The notes under the pieces were generated by a model. It did no database searches, had not been told where the DNA came from, and saw only the letters and a program-made list of their open reading frames with translations. Below, in pieces: positions 32,958-40,944 of a stretch of DNA of 64,000 bases. Every line of letters begins with the position of its first letter. Position 1 is the stretch's first letter. Both the position numbers and the translations under genes were made by a program. The DNA is from Buttiauxella sp. B2 (GTDB lineage Bacteria > Pseudomonadota > Gammaproteobacteria > Enterobacterales > Enterobacteriaceae): assembly GCF_006376615.1 (NCBI RefSeq), contig NZ_VEXQ01000015.1, forward strand, positions 53,597 to 117,596, given 5' to 3'.

Positions 32958-32982
32958 AAACGCCCACTCAGGTGGGCTTTTG
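32958..32982. terminator. Hairpin with T-run (phage-type terminator)
   Basis: GCCCACTCAGGTGGGC forms a six-base stem with a TCAG-type loop, followed by TTTTGATT. It stands about 110 bases upstream of the acyltransferase start and more likely ended a plus-strand phage gene now lost. Confidence 0.6.
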
Positions 32983-33185
32983 ATTGGGTTTATTCAAGTC
33001 ATTTATCGCCACAGATACTGTGGCGCTGCTCAATGGGCATTGGCCTTGCTTACACCTGATCATGGAACGCCGTAGGTTACTTTGATAATAGCATCCACCA
33101 TTGCGCTCTTTTCAGACTCACTGTGAGCGTTTTCATCAATATAGGAGATGATGTATGCATCTCGTTGCTCGGTAACGGAATAAAC

Positions 33186-33335
33186 CAAAAAGGCATCACA
33201 ACCGACTGGCGTACAGAGGTGTCGCTGGGGAGCGATGATGACAAGGCAAAATTGAGTGTATGGCGTACATCAAAGCGGTGAAAGGGGTCGACATATCCAC
33301 CGCACCGGAAAGCATCAATTGACCACCAGTCCCGG
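33186..33335 (+). pseudogene. Tail fibre assembly (Tfa) protein C-terminal remnant
   Basis: The frame ITTDWRTEVSLGSDDDKAKL then SVWR matches the C-terminal part of phage tail fibre assembly proteins. A frameshift near 33265 is followed by YIKAVKGVDISTAPE, then a TGA where the family has Trp and a Pro-rich tail. Only about 50 codons remain, with no intact start, so it is non-functional. The upstream part of the fibre module is missing. Confidence 0.72.
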
Positions 33336-33743
33336 TTTTATCCATTCCGACCCCTTTACCGGCTCAAGAATAATCACTACCTCATGGCAAAGTATAATTT
33401 ATGCCCGTACTCCCCTAAGGGCCAGCGGCAGTGTGCCATAAATGGACGCTATGCATCGTGCAAGCCCCGAGTCGATACGGTTTGTTGCCATATATCAGCC
33501 GTCGTTAGTGGCATGATGACCCGCGTCATGATGTCATCCACACCCTGTTTCCTTATCACTACAACAGTCATTTATGGTTGTTTAGATTGGCAATTCAGCT
33601 ACGCAGGCAATGACTGCATATGTAACGATATTCAGAATGAACCGCGGCCAGTTTGGATTATCTTTTAATTCAGACAGCAATTCCTATGATTAAACGGTTA
33701 GAGAAAAGGTGATATATTATAAGGGTGATTACCTCCCTTTAAA
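33336..33743. other. Gene-poor stretch inside the element
   Basis: About 400 bases with no supportable gene. A 94-codon plus-strand frame at 33384-33668 is Cys- and Met-rich without a ribosome site or a recognisable domain, and is probably fortuitous. The stretch separates the Tfa remnant from the end of the second acyltransferase gene. Confidence 0.5.
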
Positions 33744-34763
33744 TTAAATGTGACTAATATGTATGTCTTTCTCTAAGTGCTTATGTCTTCTTGTGAATCG
33801 ACTTTCAATATACTTATGAGATGCAATAGCAATAATAGTAGTTATTGTTGCTGACACGAACATGCTGGAGTAGAAAGTGATGTTAAATGTGTTTATTATT
33901 ATCTGCTGCACTGGGAATGCGTAAATGTAAACTCCGTAGGAAATGTCAAATTTATTGTGGATTATTTTTTCATTAAAGATAGTGCCAATCATAACTGTTA
34001 TTAGTGATACGCAAAGTAGACCGATTATTTGAATTTCTGGTTTTCCAGAAGCTGCTACTAGCATCAAGGCAGCAATTGCTAAAAAATTAAATCTATAATT
34101 CCACCATGCGGATCTTGTCATGGATAATAAGGCTCCGGTAGAAAACGGTATCATGAACAAAGCTAAAAATTTAAATGGTACCGCATAATAGGCATACAAT
34201 TCAGCCTGGTAATTTATAGCAATTGTTGCAATGATAGCAATTAATAAAAGAATGGATGGTGATTTCCATGAGTTACTAATGGAAAGGAAGAATCCAATAA
34301 TTATATAACAAACAAATTCTATCGGCAGCGTCCATAGACTTCCATTTATAATATCTTTGTATTTAAAATTAGAGAAGACGCCATGTATTTGTTCTTGTAT
34401 AAAGACGGAGTTTCGTAAGGTTTTCACCAATGCATCTCCTGATGAAATATAATCAGATGGTGATGCAGTGTTAAAGAAAAAGCCAATGCCAAAGTACATT
34501 ACAAATGAACACACGATAAGCCCTGGAAATATTCTATTACATCTCTTTTTCATAAACGCTAAGAAGTTACTTGAACCACTGAAACTTCTAGGCATCAAGT
34601 AACCTGATATAGTGAAAAATATAGCAACAGCAATTGAGCCCAAAGTCTCCCATTTTAGAAAAATTGGCTCATGCAAACCCGAAAGAATAAAGTGATGAGA
34701 AAATAAAACCATGTAAGCAGCAACATGGCGTATTAGGTCAAAAGAGTTATTTCTCTCATTCAT
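33744..34763 (-). CDS. Second membrane acyltransferase (Acyltransferase_3/OafA family)
   Basis: This 339-residue, multi-pass membrane protein has SFDLIRHVAAYMVLFSHHFI near the start (conserved Arg and His pair of the family), AIFFTISGYLMPRSF, a basic FMKKRCNRIFPGL loop and GSLWTLPIEFVCY. It is the same family as the protein encoded at 31792-32850 but clearly divergent from it, so not a recent duplication. It probably O-acylates a surface glycan. It is strongly AT-rich, which supports transfer. The frame is intact despite decay around it. Confidence 0.85.
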   Translation of the reverse strand: MNERNNSFDLIRHVAAYMVLFSHHFILSGLHEPIFLKWETLGSIAVAIFFTISGYLMPRSFSGSSNFLAFMKKRCNRIFPGLIVCSFVMYFGIGFFFNTASPSDYISSGDALVKTLRNSVFIQEQIHGVFSNFKYKDIINGSLWTLPIEFVCYIIIGFFLSISNSWKSPSILLLIAIIATIAINYQAELYAYYAVPFKFLALFMIPFSTGALLSMTRSAWWNYRFNFLAIAALMLVAASGKPEIQIIGLLCVSLITVMIGTIFNEKIIHNKFDISYGVYIYAFPVQQIIINTFNITFYSSMFVSATITTIIAIASHKYIESRFTRRHKHLEKDIHISHI

Positions 34764-35198
34764 GCGTTTCTACTCTGAGAACATTTTTACAAAAGGAATA
34801 ATGCCATTTTAACATAGAGTTTCGTTTTAAGTGGAAGCTAAATATTAAAAAAATCTCAATAATGTGAAACAATATACTTATGAACCTTCCTCAGGCAGTT
34901 TTTTTGTTGGATGCTTAAGGTGTAATGGGAGGTTAAGTGGCAAAAATTTAGCGTAGAACAATTCAAAACCACGCCAGGAAGCGATTCACCCTGTGTAAAA
35001 TCATTGCTATTAATCGTACATCGTCTTTCTGCGGGCTCAGTTTTAAATGGGAGCCGTTGCGGGATAACTCTTAGCGTACTTTCATTAAAAATTTACACAA
35101 CGCGTAATCCCTTCATCAATAAAGTCCTTTAATCTCTCCAGCTCACATCAGTGAAAGTCAGCGTGGCTGGTTCGCTTGATCTGCTCTTCAATAAAAAA
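34764..35198. other. Non-coding or decayed stretch upstream of the LexA-controlled genes
   Basis: This 435-base AT-rich stretch has no gene I can support. A coherent minus-strand run of about 35 codons ending in RVNRFLAWF near 34963 looks like the tail of a lost gene but has no recognisable family. Confidence 0.4.
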
Positions 35199-35218
35199 TA
35201 CTGTATATAAATACAGTT
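35199..35218 (+). promoter_or_regulatory. LexA (SOS) box
   Basis: TACTGTATATAAATACAGTT matches the LexA consensus CTG-N10-CAG with an AT-rich centre and near-perfect symmetry. It lies 17 bases before the next gene's ATG, with a long purine-rich ribosome site between, so this gene pair should be induced by DNA damage. Confidence 0.9.
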
Positions 35219-35235
35219 TAATTGAAGGGGGGATC

Positions 35236-35475
35236 ATGCCGCGGCGCAGTGACATCATCATCGCATTCAAGTGCGCTATCAAATTCGACCCTGAGCGCGG
35301 GCAGATTATTTCCACGCGAGACTTTGTGTCCGAGCTTAATAAGCTCAATCACTTTTGGTCGCTCAGGCAGGCCAACGAGTGGATTACTTATTACCGAGGC
35401 TCATTCCGCGACTACACCGATCATGAAGGTGAAGACAAAGACTACTTTTTGATGAACATGGGATACGTGAGGTAA
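35236..35475 (+). CDS. Small phage protein of unknown function under LexA control
   Basis: The ATG at 35236 after GAAGGGGGG gives 79 residues. The protein is mixed alpha/beta and charged, with no membrane segment; it starts MPRRSDIIIAFKCAIKFD and ends in DKDYFLMNMGYVR. I recognise it only as a type of small protein that precedes UmuD-like genes in enteric prophages, with no known activity. The two genes are two bases apart and form one operon behind the SOS box. It is intact, unlike its partner. Confidence 0.75.
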   Translation: MPRRSDIIIAFKCAIKFDPERGQIISTRDFVSELNKLNHFWSLRQANEWITYYRGSFRDYTDHEGEDKDYFLMNMGYVR

Positions 35476-35477
35476 AT

Positions 35478-35793
35478 ATGGGATTTCCTTCTCCGGCAGC
35501 TGATTACACTGAACGGCGACTCAACATTAATGATTTCTGCAATATAAGCGCAAACAGAATAATCATGGAAACGTGTTCGGGGTTTGTAGTGGTAGACAAG
35601 TCATTGCCGTGCACCCAGGGCTCTACCATTCTGATTCATGCAGACGGGCGTAGTGAACTTGCAAAGGTGATGGGGGGCCGCTGATAACGGAAGATGGTGA
35701 AACGATAGAGGGTTAGGCTCTTGAGGATGTGACGGTCAGAGGGCGGGTTACGTTTTACATAAACCGGGTGGATGAAAATGATGTTCCGGTGTG
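35478..35793 (+). pseudogene. UmuD-like (HumD/S24-type) phage protein, frameshifted
   Basis: MGFPSPAADYTERRLNI is the hallmark start of UmuD and of phage HumD after the self-cleavage site. The 68-codon frame ends at KVMGGR. In the +1 frame the protein continues as LITEDGETIEG, a TAG, then ALEDVTVRGRVTFYINRV to 35793. So one frameshift near 35680 and one nonsense codon have inactivated it. The usual catalytic Ser-Met motif is not evident even in the first part. It probably once modulated error-prone repair or phage induction. Confidence 0.7.
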
Positions 35794-35852
35794 ACCAAGC
35801 ATTAACTCCGGCATCAATCCAGTCCGCCCACCACTGCATCATTATTGATGGT

Positions 35853-35875
35853 GCGTACCAAATTGCGTACCAAAT
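35853..35875. promoter_or_regulatory. Candidate integrase arm-type sites near attR
   Basis: GCGTACCAAAT occurs twice in tandem (35853 and 35865, 12 bases apart), matching copies near attL. Their symmetric placement just inside the right core repeat supports the attachment-site reading. Confidence 0.6.
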
Positions 35876-35929
35876 ATATAGTTATAGTTTTTAGTTTCAG
35901 TCGTGGCGCGGGTTTGATGGGGTTGTTTC

Positions 35930-35974
35930 ATAATCATGAAAGAGGAAGGTAGGTTGTTGCGTTGACTTTTCCAC
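35930..35974 (-). pseudogene. sbcB: Displaced original 5' end of sbcB
   Basis: From a GTG at 35974 with GGGAG before it, the minus strand reads MEKSTQQPTFLFHDY and then departs from SbcB at the attR junction. This is the native start of sbcB, cut off by integration. The element supplies an equivalent start (MNNSEKQPTFLFHDY) at the other end. The fragment has no function expected. Confidence 0.85.
35931..35958. repeat. Right attachment site (attR core), 28-bp direct repeat
   Basis: This copy is identical to 29026-29053 over 28 bases. Bases on either side differ except for looser similarity in the upstream promoter-like regions. Confidence 0.9.
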
Positions 35975-36238
35975 GGTTTACTCCCGCCCTTGAGTGTTTT
36001 TTAACATACTGTTACTAAACTGAAATACCACTAAAACTCTCTCCATGTGTCTATCTTCGTTGTCTGATACGGCTGCTGCCATGGTAAACCATTAATAAGG
36101 TGCCTGCATCACCAAGCCAAGCATTCAATATCCGCATGGAATCATCTGTATTTATAATTTTTTGCAATTTAATAGCGAAAAGAGTCACAAATTCCAGTAA
36201 AACGGGCGGCTGAAAATATTGTTACTGAGGATATATCG

Positions 36239-37405
36239 TTGAAGATCCGTCTGTTTGCTGTCTGTTCACTCCTGTCAATTACTGCTCACTCCGCATTTGC
36301 CGACGACACTTTCATTAATGCACCACCACAGCCACAAATCCAGGCCGGGTCGTGGGTATTGATGGATTACACCACCGGGCAAATACTGGCTGCGCAAAAT
36401 GAGCATGTGCGACGCAACCCGGCGAGCCTCACCAAGCTGATGACGGGCTATGTGGTTGATCGCGCCATTGATAGCGGGCGTATTTCGGCAAACGATATTG
36501 TCACCGTGGGTAAAGATGCCTGGGCAAAAGGCAATCCGGTTTTTGAAGGTTCATCGCTAATGTTTCTAAAAGCGGGTGACAAACTATCAGTTCATGACCT
36601 GAGCCGTGGTTTGATCATTGACTCCGGTAACGATGCCTGTGTCGCGTTAGCTGATTACGTCGCTGGCGGGCAGCCACAGTTTGTGGCGATGATGAATAAA
36701 TACGTGCAGCAACTCAATTTGCGCGATACCCATTTTGAAACGGTGCACGGCCTTGATGCGCCAGGCCAACACAGCTCCGCCTACGATCTTGCGATACTTT
36801 CACGCGCTATTATCCATGGTGAACCTGAATTTTATCATATGTACAGAGAACGTAGCCTCACCTGGAACGGCATCACCCAACAGAACCGTAATGGTTTGTT
36901 GTGGGATAAAGGGCTCAATGTTGATGGTCTTAAAACGGGCCATACCGCAAGCGCTGGCTTTAATCTTATCGCTTCAAGTGTAGATGGGCAGCGCCGTTTA
37001 ATTGCCGTTGTAATGGGCGCTGAAAGCCCGAAAGGGCGCGAAGATCAAGCGCGTAAATTACTGCACTGGGGCCAGGATAATTTCGATACTGTGCAGGTTT
37101 TGCACAAAGGGCGAAAAATTGGAACAGAAACGATTTGGTATGGCGATAAAAAGATTGTAGAAGTCGGCACCAATCAAGATGTATTTATGGCGTTGCCAAA
37201 ATCGGAAGTCCCTAACATTAAAGCCAAATATGTTCTCGATAGCCAGGATATGGAAGCACCCATTGCAGCAAATCAACACGTCGGTGAAATTGAACTCTTT
37301 GATCGCGATAAGCTCATTGCACATTGGCCATTGGTGACGCTGGGTAGCGTCAAAAAGGGCAGTGCATGGTCACGATTTAGCGATTATCTAAGCCACAAAC
37401 TGTAA
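36239..37405 (+). CDS. dacD: D-alanyl-D-alanine carboxypeptidase DacD (PBP6b)
   Basis: The 388-residue penicillin-binding protein starts at TTG, seven bases after GAGGA, with a signal peptide cleaved after AHSAFA. The three active-site motifs are present: NPASLTKLMTGY (SxxK), SGNDACVA (SxN) and LKTGHT (KTG). The C-terminal domain and a terminal amphipathic stretch (WSRFSDYLSHKL) should hold it to the outer face of the inner membrane. It trims the terminal D-Ala of muropeptides. It starts about 265 bases beyond the old sbcB start. Confidence 0.96.
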   Translation: MKIRLFAVCSLLSITAHSAFADDTFINAPPQPQIQAGSWVLMDYTTGQILAAQNEHVRRNPASLTKLMTGYVVDRAIDSGRISANDIVTVGKDAWAKGNPVFEGSSLMFLKAGDKLSVHDLSRGLIIDSGNDACVALADYVAGGQPQFVAMMNKYVQQLNLRDTHFETVHGLDAPGQHSSAYDLAILSRAIIHGEPEFYHMYRERSLTWNGITQQNRNGLLWDKGLNVDGLKTGHTASAGFNLIASSVDGQRRLIAVVMGAESPKGREDQARKLLHWGQDNFDTVQVLHKGRKIGTETIWYGDKKIVEVGTNQDVFMALPKSEVPNIKAKYVLDSQDMEAPIAANQHVGEIELFDRDKLIAHWPLVTLGSVKKGSAWSRFSDYLSHKL

Positions 37406-37424
37406 TTCATGTTGTGAGTTCGAA

Positions 37425-37458
37425 GCGGGTCGACGGTCAAAGTCGGCCCGTTTTTTTT
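37425..37458 (+). terminator. Terminator after dacD
   Basis: CGGGTCGAC pairs imperfectly with GTCGGCCCG around a short loop and is followed by eight Ts, 20 bases past the dacD stop. Confidence 0.85.
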
Positions 37459-37557
37459 ACCTGTACTAAAATCAACAGGCGAAAGATATGCGAATAGCGA
37501 TCTTGCTCGCAAAGTAACCACATCACCCTGGCAAAGGATTGTCTCCCTGCAATAGTG

Positions 37558-37577
37558 TGGTGTATAAATATACAGTA
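37558..37577 (+). promoter_or_regulatory. LexA (SOS) box upstream of sbmC
   Basis: TGGTGTATAAATATACAGTA resembles the LexA operator with one departure (GTGT for CTGT in the left half). sbmC is an established SOS gene in E. coli, and the site lies 24 bases before its ATG. Confidence 0.8.
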
Positions 37578-37601
37578 TTTCTAGCCGAGTCAGGAGGTCA
37601 T

Positions 37602-38072
37602 ATGGAATTTAACTTACAACAAGTTCGTGAGCGGAAAGTAGCGGGTTTTCATATGGTGGGGCCGTGGGAACAAACAGTTCATCAGGGGTTTGAACAGCTC
37701 TCCTTATGGGTAAAATCGCATAAAATTGTCGGCGAAGAGTGGCTGGCGGTTTATTACGACAACCCCGACGTTGTGCCTGCGGAAAAACTACGTTGCGACA
37801 CGGTCGTCTCCGTTGCTGAAAACTTTACCGTGCCGGAAAACAGTGAAGGCGTCATCGTTACCCGCATCGAAGGTGGGCAATATGCTGTTGCTCGTGCCCG
37901 CGTTGACGACGGCGATTTTGCGAAGCCGTGGAACCTGTTTTTTGATAGTCTGCTGGCGGATGAACGTTACCAGATAACCGGGAAACCGTGCTTCGAGCAT
38001 TATTTGAATGATGGTTCAGAAAGCGGTGTGTGGGAAGTAGATATGTTTATTTCGGTTGCCAGTAAAAGCTAA
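37602..38072 (+). CDS. sbmC: DNA gyrase inhibitor SbmC (GyrI)
   Basis: The ATG at 37602 with AGGAGG five bases upstream gives 156 residues; the open frame to 37539 crosses the LexA site and is not used. The protein has the GyrI/SOUL-like fold, with [21 protein letters not shown] and the [19 protein letters not shown] signature. It binds gyrase and protects against CcdB and microcin B17. It is SOS-regulated, judging from the upstream box and from what is known in E. coli. Confidence 0.95.
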   Translation: MEFNLQQVRERKVAGFHMVGPWEQTVHQGFEQLSLWVKSHKIVGEEWLAVYYDNPDVVPAEKLRCDTVVSVAENFTVPENSEGVIVTRIEGGQYAVARARVDDGDFAKPWNLFFDSLLADERYQITGKPCFEHYLNDGSESGVWEVDMFISVASKS

Positions 38073-38124
38073 TAACAATTCTATAAATTGCAATAAATAA
38101 ATCACAGCCTGAATTGATCTACAC

Positions 38125-38157
38125 CAAACACCCGGAAAGCAGCTTTTCGGGTGTTTG
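38125..38157 (+). terminator. Terminator after sbmC
   Basis: CAAACACCCGGAAA pairs with TTTTCGGGTGTTTG, a long stem with a short loop between sbmC and yeeA; it is symmetrical enough to act on both strands. Confidence 0.8.
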
Positions 38158-38203
38158 TGATTACTCTGGTACAATCACGCTTTTGTGTTCAGGAGAGCCG
38201 GGA

Positions 38204-39262
38204 GTGCGACCCGACAAATCACTAAGCCCCTTTGAGCTGCGCGTTTATCGTAAATACCGTACTGTGCACGGTATTCGCATCGCCCTTGCTTTTGTTCTTA
38301 CCTTTCTGATTGTTCATCTTCTGAAAGTTCCGGAAGGTACATGGCCATTAATCACACTCGTGGTTGTGATGGGGCCAATCTCCTTCTGGGGCAATGTAGT
38401 ACCTCGCGCTTTTGAGCGTATCGGCGGCACCATTTGTGGTGCCACTATGGGGCTTATTGCCCTGCGGCTTGAACTCTTTTCTTTGCCACTGATGTTAGTG
38501 TGGTGCGCTGTAGCGATGTTTATTTGCGGCTACCTGGCGCTGGGTAAACATCCGTATCAGGCTCTGCTGATTGGCATCACCCTTGCGGTAGTCGTTGGCG
38601 CGCCAGCCGGTGATATGGAAATTGCAATGTGGCGTAGTGGCGATGTTATCTTTGGTTCACTGTTGGCGATGTTGTTCACCAGCATTTACCCACAACGGGC
38701 GTTTATCCACTGGCGTATTCAAATGGCGAATTTCGTCACGTCCTTTGGTCGAGTTTATAACGCCGGTTTTTCGCCTAACCTGTTAGAACGTCCGCGCCTG
38801 GAAAAGCACTTGCATCAAGTGCTGAACGATGTAGTGAGAATGCGTGCGCTAATCGGGCCGAGCAGCAAAGAAACTCACATTCAGAAATCTATTTTTGAAG
38901 CGATACAAACGGTTAGCCGTAACATGGTATGTACGCTTGAGTTGCAAATCAATGCTTACTGGGCATCAAGAGAAAGCCACTTCCTGATGATTAATGCGCA
39001 TACCTTGCGCGATACGCAGCAGATGACGCAGCGCACCCTTGGCGCTATAGCGTTGGCACTTCGTGATGGCAACCCATCACCGATTTCCGCAAATAACGAG
39101 AAACTGACCGAAATTGTCAGCGAGCTGCGTCAGTTGATGCAAGATGGGCAAAACGGGAAACTTCAGGAAACGCCGATTCATGGCTATGTATGGCTTAGCC
39201 TTGAGCTTGCCCGCCAATTAGAATTGCTGTCACAGTTGATCTGTCGCGCGTTACGTAAATAA
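38204..39262 (+). CDS. yeeA: FUSC-family inner membrane protein YeeA
   Basis: The GTG at 38204, seven bases after AGGAGA, gives 352 residues, the E. coli YeeA length; a frame from 38114 would start inside the terminator. About six membrane segments fill the N-terminal half (FVLTFLIVHLLK onward), with GPISFWGNVVPRAFERIGGT between them. The C-terminal half is a cytoplasmic helical domain. The family resembles AaeB-type exporters, but its substrate is unknown. Confidence 0.94.
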   Translation: MRPDKSLSPFELRVYRKYRTVHGIRIALAFVLTFLIVHLLKVPEGTWPLITLVVVMGPISFWGNVVPRAFERIGGTICGATMGLIALRLELFSLPLMLVWCAVAMFICGYLALGKHPYQALLIGITLAVVVGAPAGDMEIAMWRSGDVIFGSLLAMLFTSIYPQRAFIHWRIQMANFVTSFGRVYNAGFSPNLLERPRLEKHLHQVLNDVVRMRALIGPSSKETHIQKSIFEAIQTVSRNMVCTLELQINAYWASRESHFLMINAHTLRDTQQMTQRTLGAIALALRDGNPSPISANNEKLTEIVSELRQLMQDGQNGKLQETPIHGYVWLSLELARQLELLSQLICRALRK

Positions 39263-39418
39263 TTGCGTAACCTGATGCGAATTGCTGGTTTCGATTCAGC
39301 ATCAATTGAGGTTAAGATAGCGGAAGATACTAATCGCCAGCAGCCGCCTCTACCATTAAGGTAATCTTATGGCGGATGCTTTAACGAATCCGAGTATGAA
39401 ATTAGCAGGGGTATAAAA

Positions 39419-39739
39419 ATGGAACCAACCAAACCTTCTTTCCAGGACGTGCTTGAATTTGTTCGTCTGTTTCGTCGTAAAAACAAACTGCAACGTGAAA
39501 TCCAGGACGTTCAGAAAAAGATCCGTGATAACTCAAAACGCGTTCTGTTGCTTGATAACCTGAGCGACTACATTAAGCCAGGCATGAGCATCGAGGCTAT
39601 CCAGGGCATCATCGCCAGCATGAAAACTGACTATGAAGACCGTGTTGATGACTACATCATCAAGAATGCTGAACTGTCCAAAGAGCGTCGTGAAATTTCC
39701 AAAAAGCTCAAAGTAATGGGCGAAATCAAGCCCGAATAA
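39419..39739 (+). CDS. yeeX: DUF496-family protein YeeX
   Basis: This 106-residue, highly charged and helical protein is nearly identical to E. coli YeeX ([39 protein letters not shown]). It is predicted to be a cytoplasmic coiled coil. Function unknown; the family is conserved across enterics. It is monocistronic, with its own AGGGG-type ribosome site, and is followed by a palindromic repeat. Confidence 0.95.
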   Translation: MEPTKPSFQDVLEFVRLFRRKNKLQREIQDVQKKIRDNSKRVLLLDNLSDYIKPGMSIEAIQGIIASMKTDYEDRVDDYIIKNAELSKERREISKKLKVMGEIKPE

Positions 39740-39744
39740 TATAG

Positions 39745-39820
39745 CCGTCATTCTTCGAGCTGCAAGGGGGGCTGGCTACATTCAATTACCGCATACCTGC
39801 AACTCGAATTATTTAGGGTA
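39745..39820. repeat. Palindromic intergenic repeat (TTCGAGCTGCA type), copy A
   Basis: The arms ATTCTTCGAGCTGCA and TGCAACTCGAATTATT are imperfect inverted repeats around a 40-base centre. A related copy lies at 58901-58962. Such TTCAAGTTGCAG elements are scattered between genes in enterobacteria and behave like non-autonomous palindromic repeats. Confidence 0.7.
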
Positions 39821-39835
39821 GAGGCAAATTATTCT

Positions 39836-39864
39836 GAAAAACCGCCGACCAGGCGGTTTTTTTT
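39836..39864. terminator. Terminator between yeeX and pduX
   Basis: AACCGCC-GACCA-GGCGGTT is followed by eight Ts in total. With an A-run on the left it can serve yeeX on the plus strand and pduX on the minus strand. Confidence 0.85.
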
Positions 39865-39873
39865 CGCCCAGAG

Positions 39874-40734
39874 TTAGCGCACACCGCCTTCAATCATCGT
39901 CACCAGATGCTGTTTTGGGTAATGTACATCAATGGCTAGCTTCTTTATCTGCCAGACTACTTTCTGATAATCATGTTTGCTGCTATCAAGCATCAATCCC
40001 ACCACACTGCCGCTATGCGCCACGTTCAGTCCGTATAAATCAAACTTTTCAACCAGGCATAACAGCTCGTTAAACATCGGTTTTTCTAAAAGCTGCTGGC
40101 TGGCTACTGAGCTCAGCGTAGCGGCCTCAGCTAATAACCGAACATCTTGTTGTTCGCAACTGCGTTGTAGGCGAAGCCAGGCGTTATCGAGAACCTCTGC
40201 ACTGCTGATCAACGTGGGTTCTCGATTGCGGCGATGATAATCCTCGGTCAACAGCGTGGTGTTACCTTCCAGCAGGAGCAGTTCCAGTGCGGGTACCATC
40301 GGGCAGGCAATCTGAACCTGAGCGTTAAGATGATCGAATAATGTGAGCTTGCGAAAAACGGTGCTGTCCGTTGGCTCTATTTGCACACATAAAGTAGCAA
40401 GCGTAGGTTCATCTAGCTCTTGACCCAAATGACGCGCAGTCGCAACTGCGGTGGCGGCAATATCAGCGGTGCTACTCGCCAGCCCCTTACCAACTGGAAT
40501 CGTTGATTCCAGCGAAATGCTGAGACTGTTTGCGAACGAAGCCGGGTGGCCAAAATGAGCGACGACTCGCTCCAGCATCTGGCGCATGCGTGGGCGTTCG
40601 TCGTATGACATAGCGCTTTCACACACGTTAACGGTGCTAAACCAGTCTATCGGGCATGACACCAGCTTCTCGCCGCCGTCAATCCATCCCTGAATGAATT
40701 CGCCGCATGATGCCGGGCAGCGTGCTTCAGCCAT
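39874..40734 (-). CDS. pduX: L-threonine kinase PduX
   Basis: The ATG at 40734, with GAGGGTT upstream, gives 286 residues starting MAEARCPASCGEFIQGW; a longer frame adds 18 unsupported residues. GHMP-kinase fold: PVGKGLASSTADIAATAVAT is the ATP-binding loop and NVAHSGSVVGLMLD the third motif. It makes L-threonine phosphate, precursor of the aminopropanol linker of cobalamin. In Salmonella pduX ends the pdu operon; here it stands alone, divergent from cbiA, with no other pdu genes in the window. Confidence 0.94.
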   Translation of the reverse strand: MAEARCPASCGEFIQGWIDGGEKLVSCPIDWFSTVNVCESAMSYDERPRMRQMLERVVAHFGHPASFANSLSISLESTIPVGKGLASSTADIAATAVATARHLGQELDEPTLATLCVQIEPTDSTVFRKLTLFDHLNAQVQIACPMVPALELLLLEGNTTLLTEDYHRRNREPTLISSAEVLDNAWLRLQRSCEQQDVRLLAEAATLSSVASQQLLEKPMFNELLCLVEKFDLYGLNVAHSGSVVGLMLDSSKHDYQKVVWQIKKLAIDVHYPKQHLVTMIEGGVR

Positions 40735-40944
40735 AATATTGGCAACCCTCCATTCTGATTTTGTATTGCAAGCGCGGGATAATAGCACAGCGGTTTGCGA
40801 CAGCCATTACAACTCAAGACCTAAAAAATCAGTAAAAATTGTTATAGCGCAACACTCAGTATCTATTAGCTTTTACACTGTATTGGTTTTTATATATTCA
40901 TTTAGCCGATGAATTTAAAAATTTATCGACAACTGACTCGTTCA

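Larger units (their letters stand above)
29026..35958. mobile_element. Degenerate prophage-like integrative element in sbcB
   Basis: A 6.9-kb segment between the 28-bp direct repeats is absent from the usual sbcB-dacD junction. It carries an integrase pseudogene next to attL, GTACCA repeats near both ends, two IS elements, phage structural and tail-fibre-assembly remnants, two acyltransferases and LexA-controlled phage-type genes. sbcB is a known integration site of Stx phages in E. coli. No replication, lysis or packaging genes are left, and excision looks impossible without a helper integrase. Confidence 0.9.

Noticed and set aside
33060..33270. Minus-strand open stretch ending EKSAMVDAIIKVTYGVP opposite the tail fibre assembly remnant
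   Set aside because: The composition looks protein-like at the C-terminal end, but there is no start or ribosome site and most of it is antisense to the better-supported Tfa fragment. It could be the tail of another lost gene; not enough to call.
33384..33668. 94-codon plus-strand frame in the element
   Set aside because: No ribosome binding site, Cys/Met-rich composition without domain features, and surrounded by decayed DNA.
34963..35075. Minus-strand fragment reading LSPQKDDVRLIAMILHRVNR
   Set aside because: About 35 codons after a stop with no start and no family I recognise; mentioned only as possible gene debris.
29100..36000. CRISPR array, tRNA gene or toxin-antitoxin pair inside the element
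   Set aside because: No regularly spaced repeats, cloverleaf-like sequence or recognisable toxin/antitoxin pair was seen; the GTACCA repeats are too few and irregular for an array.
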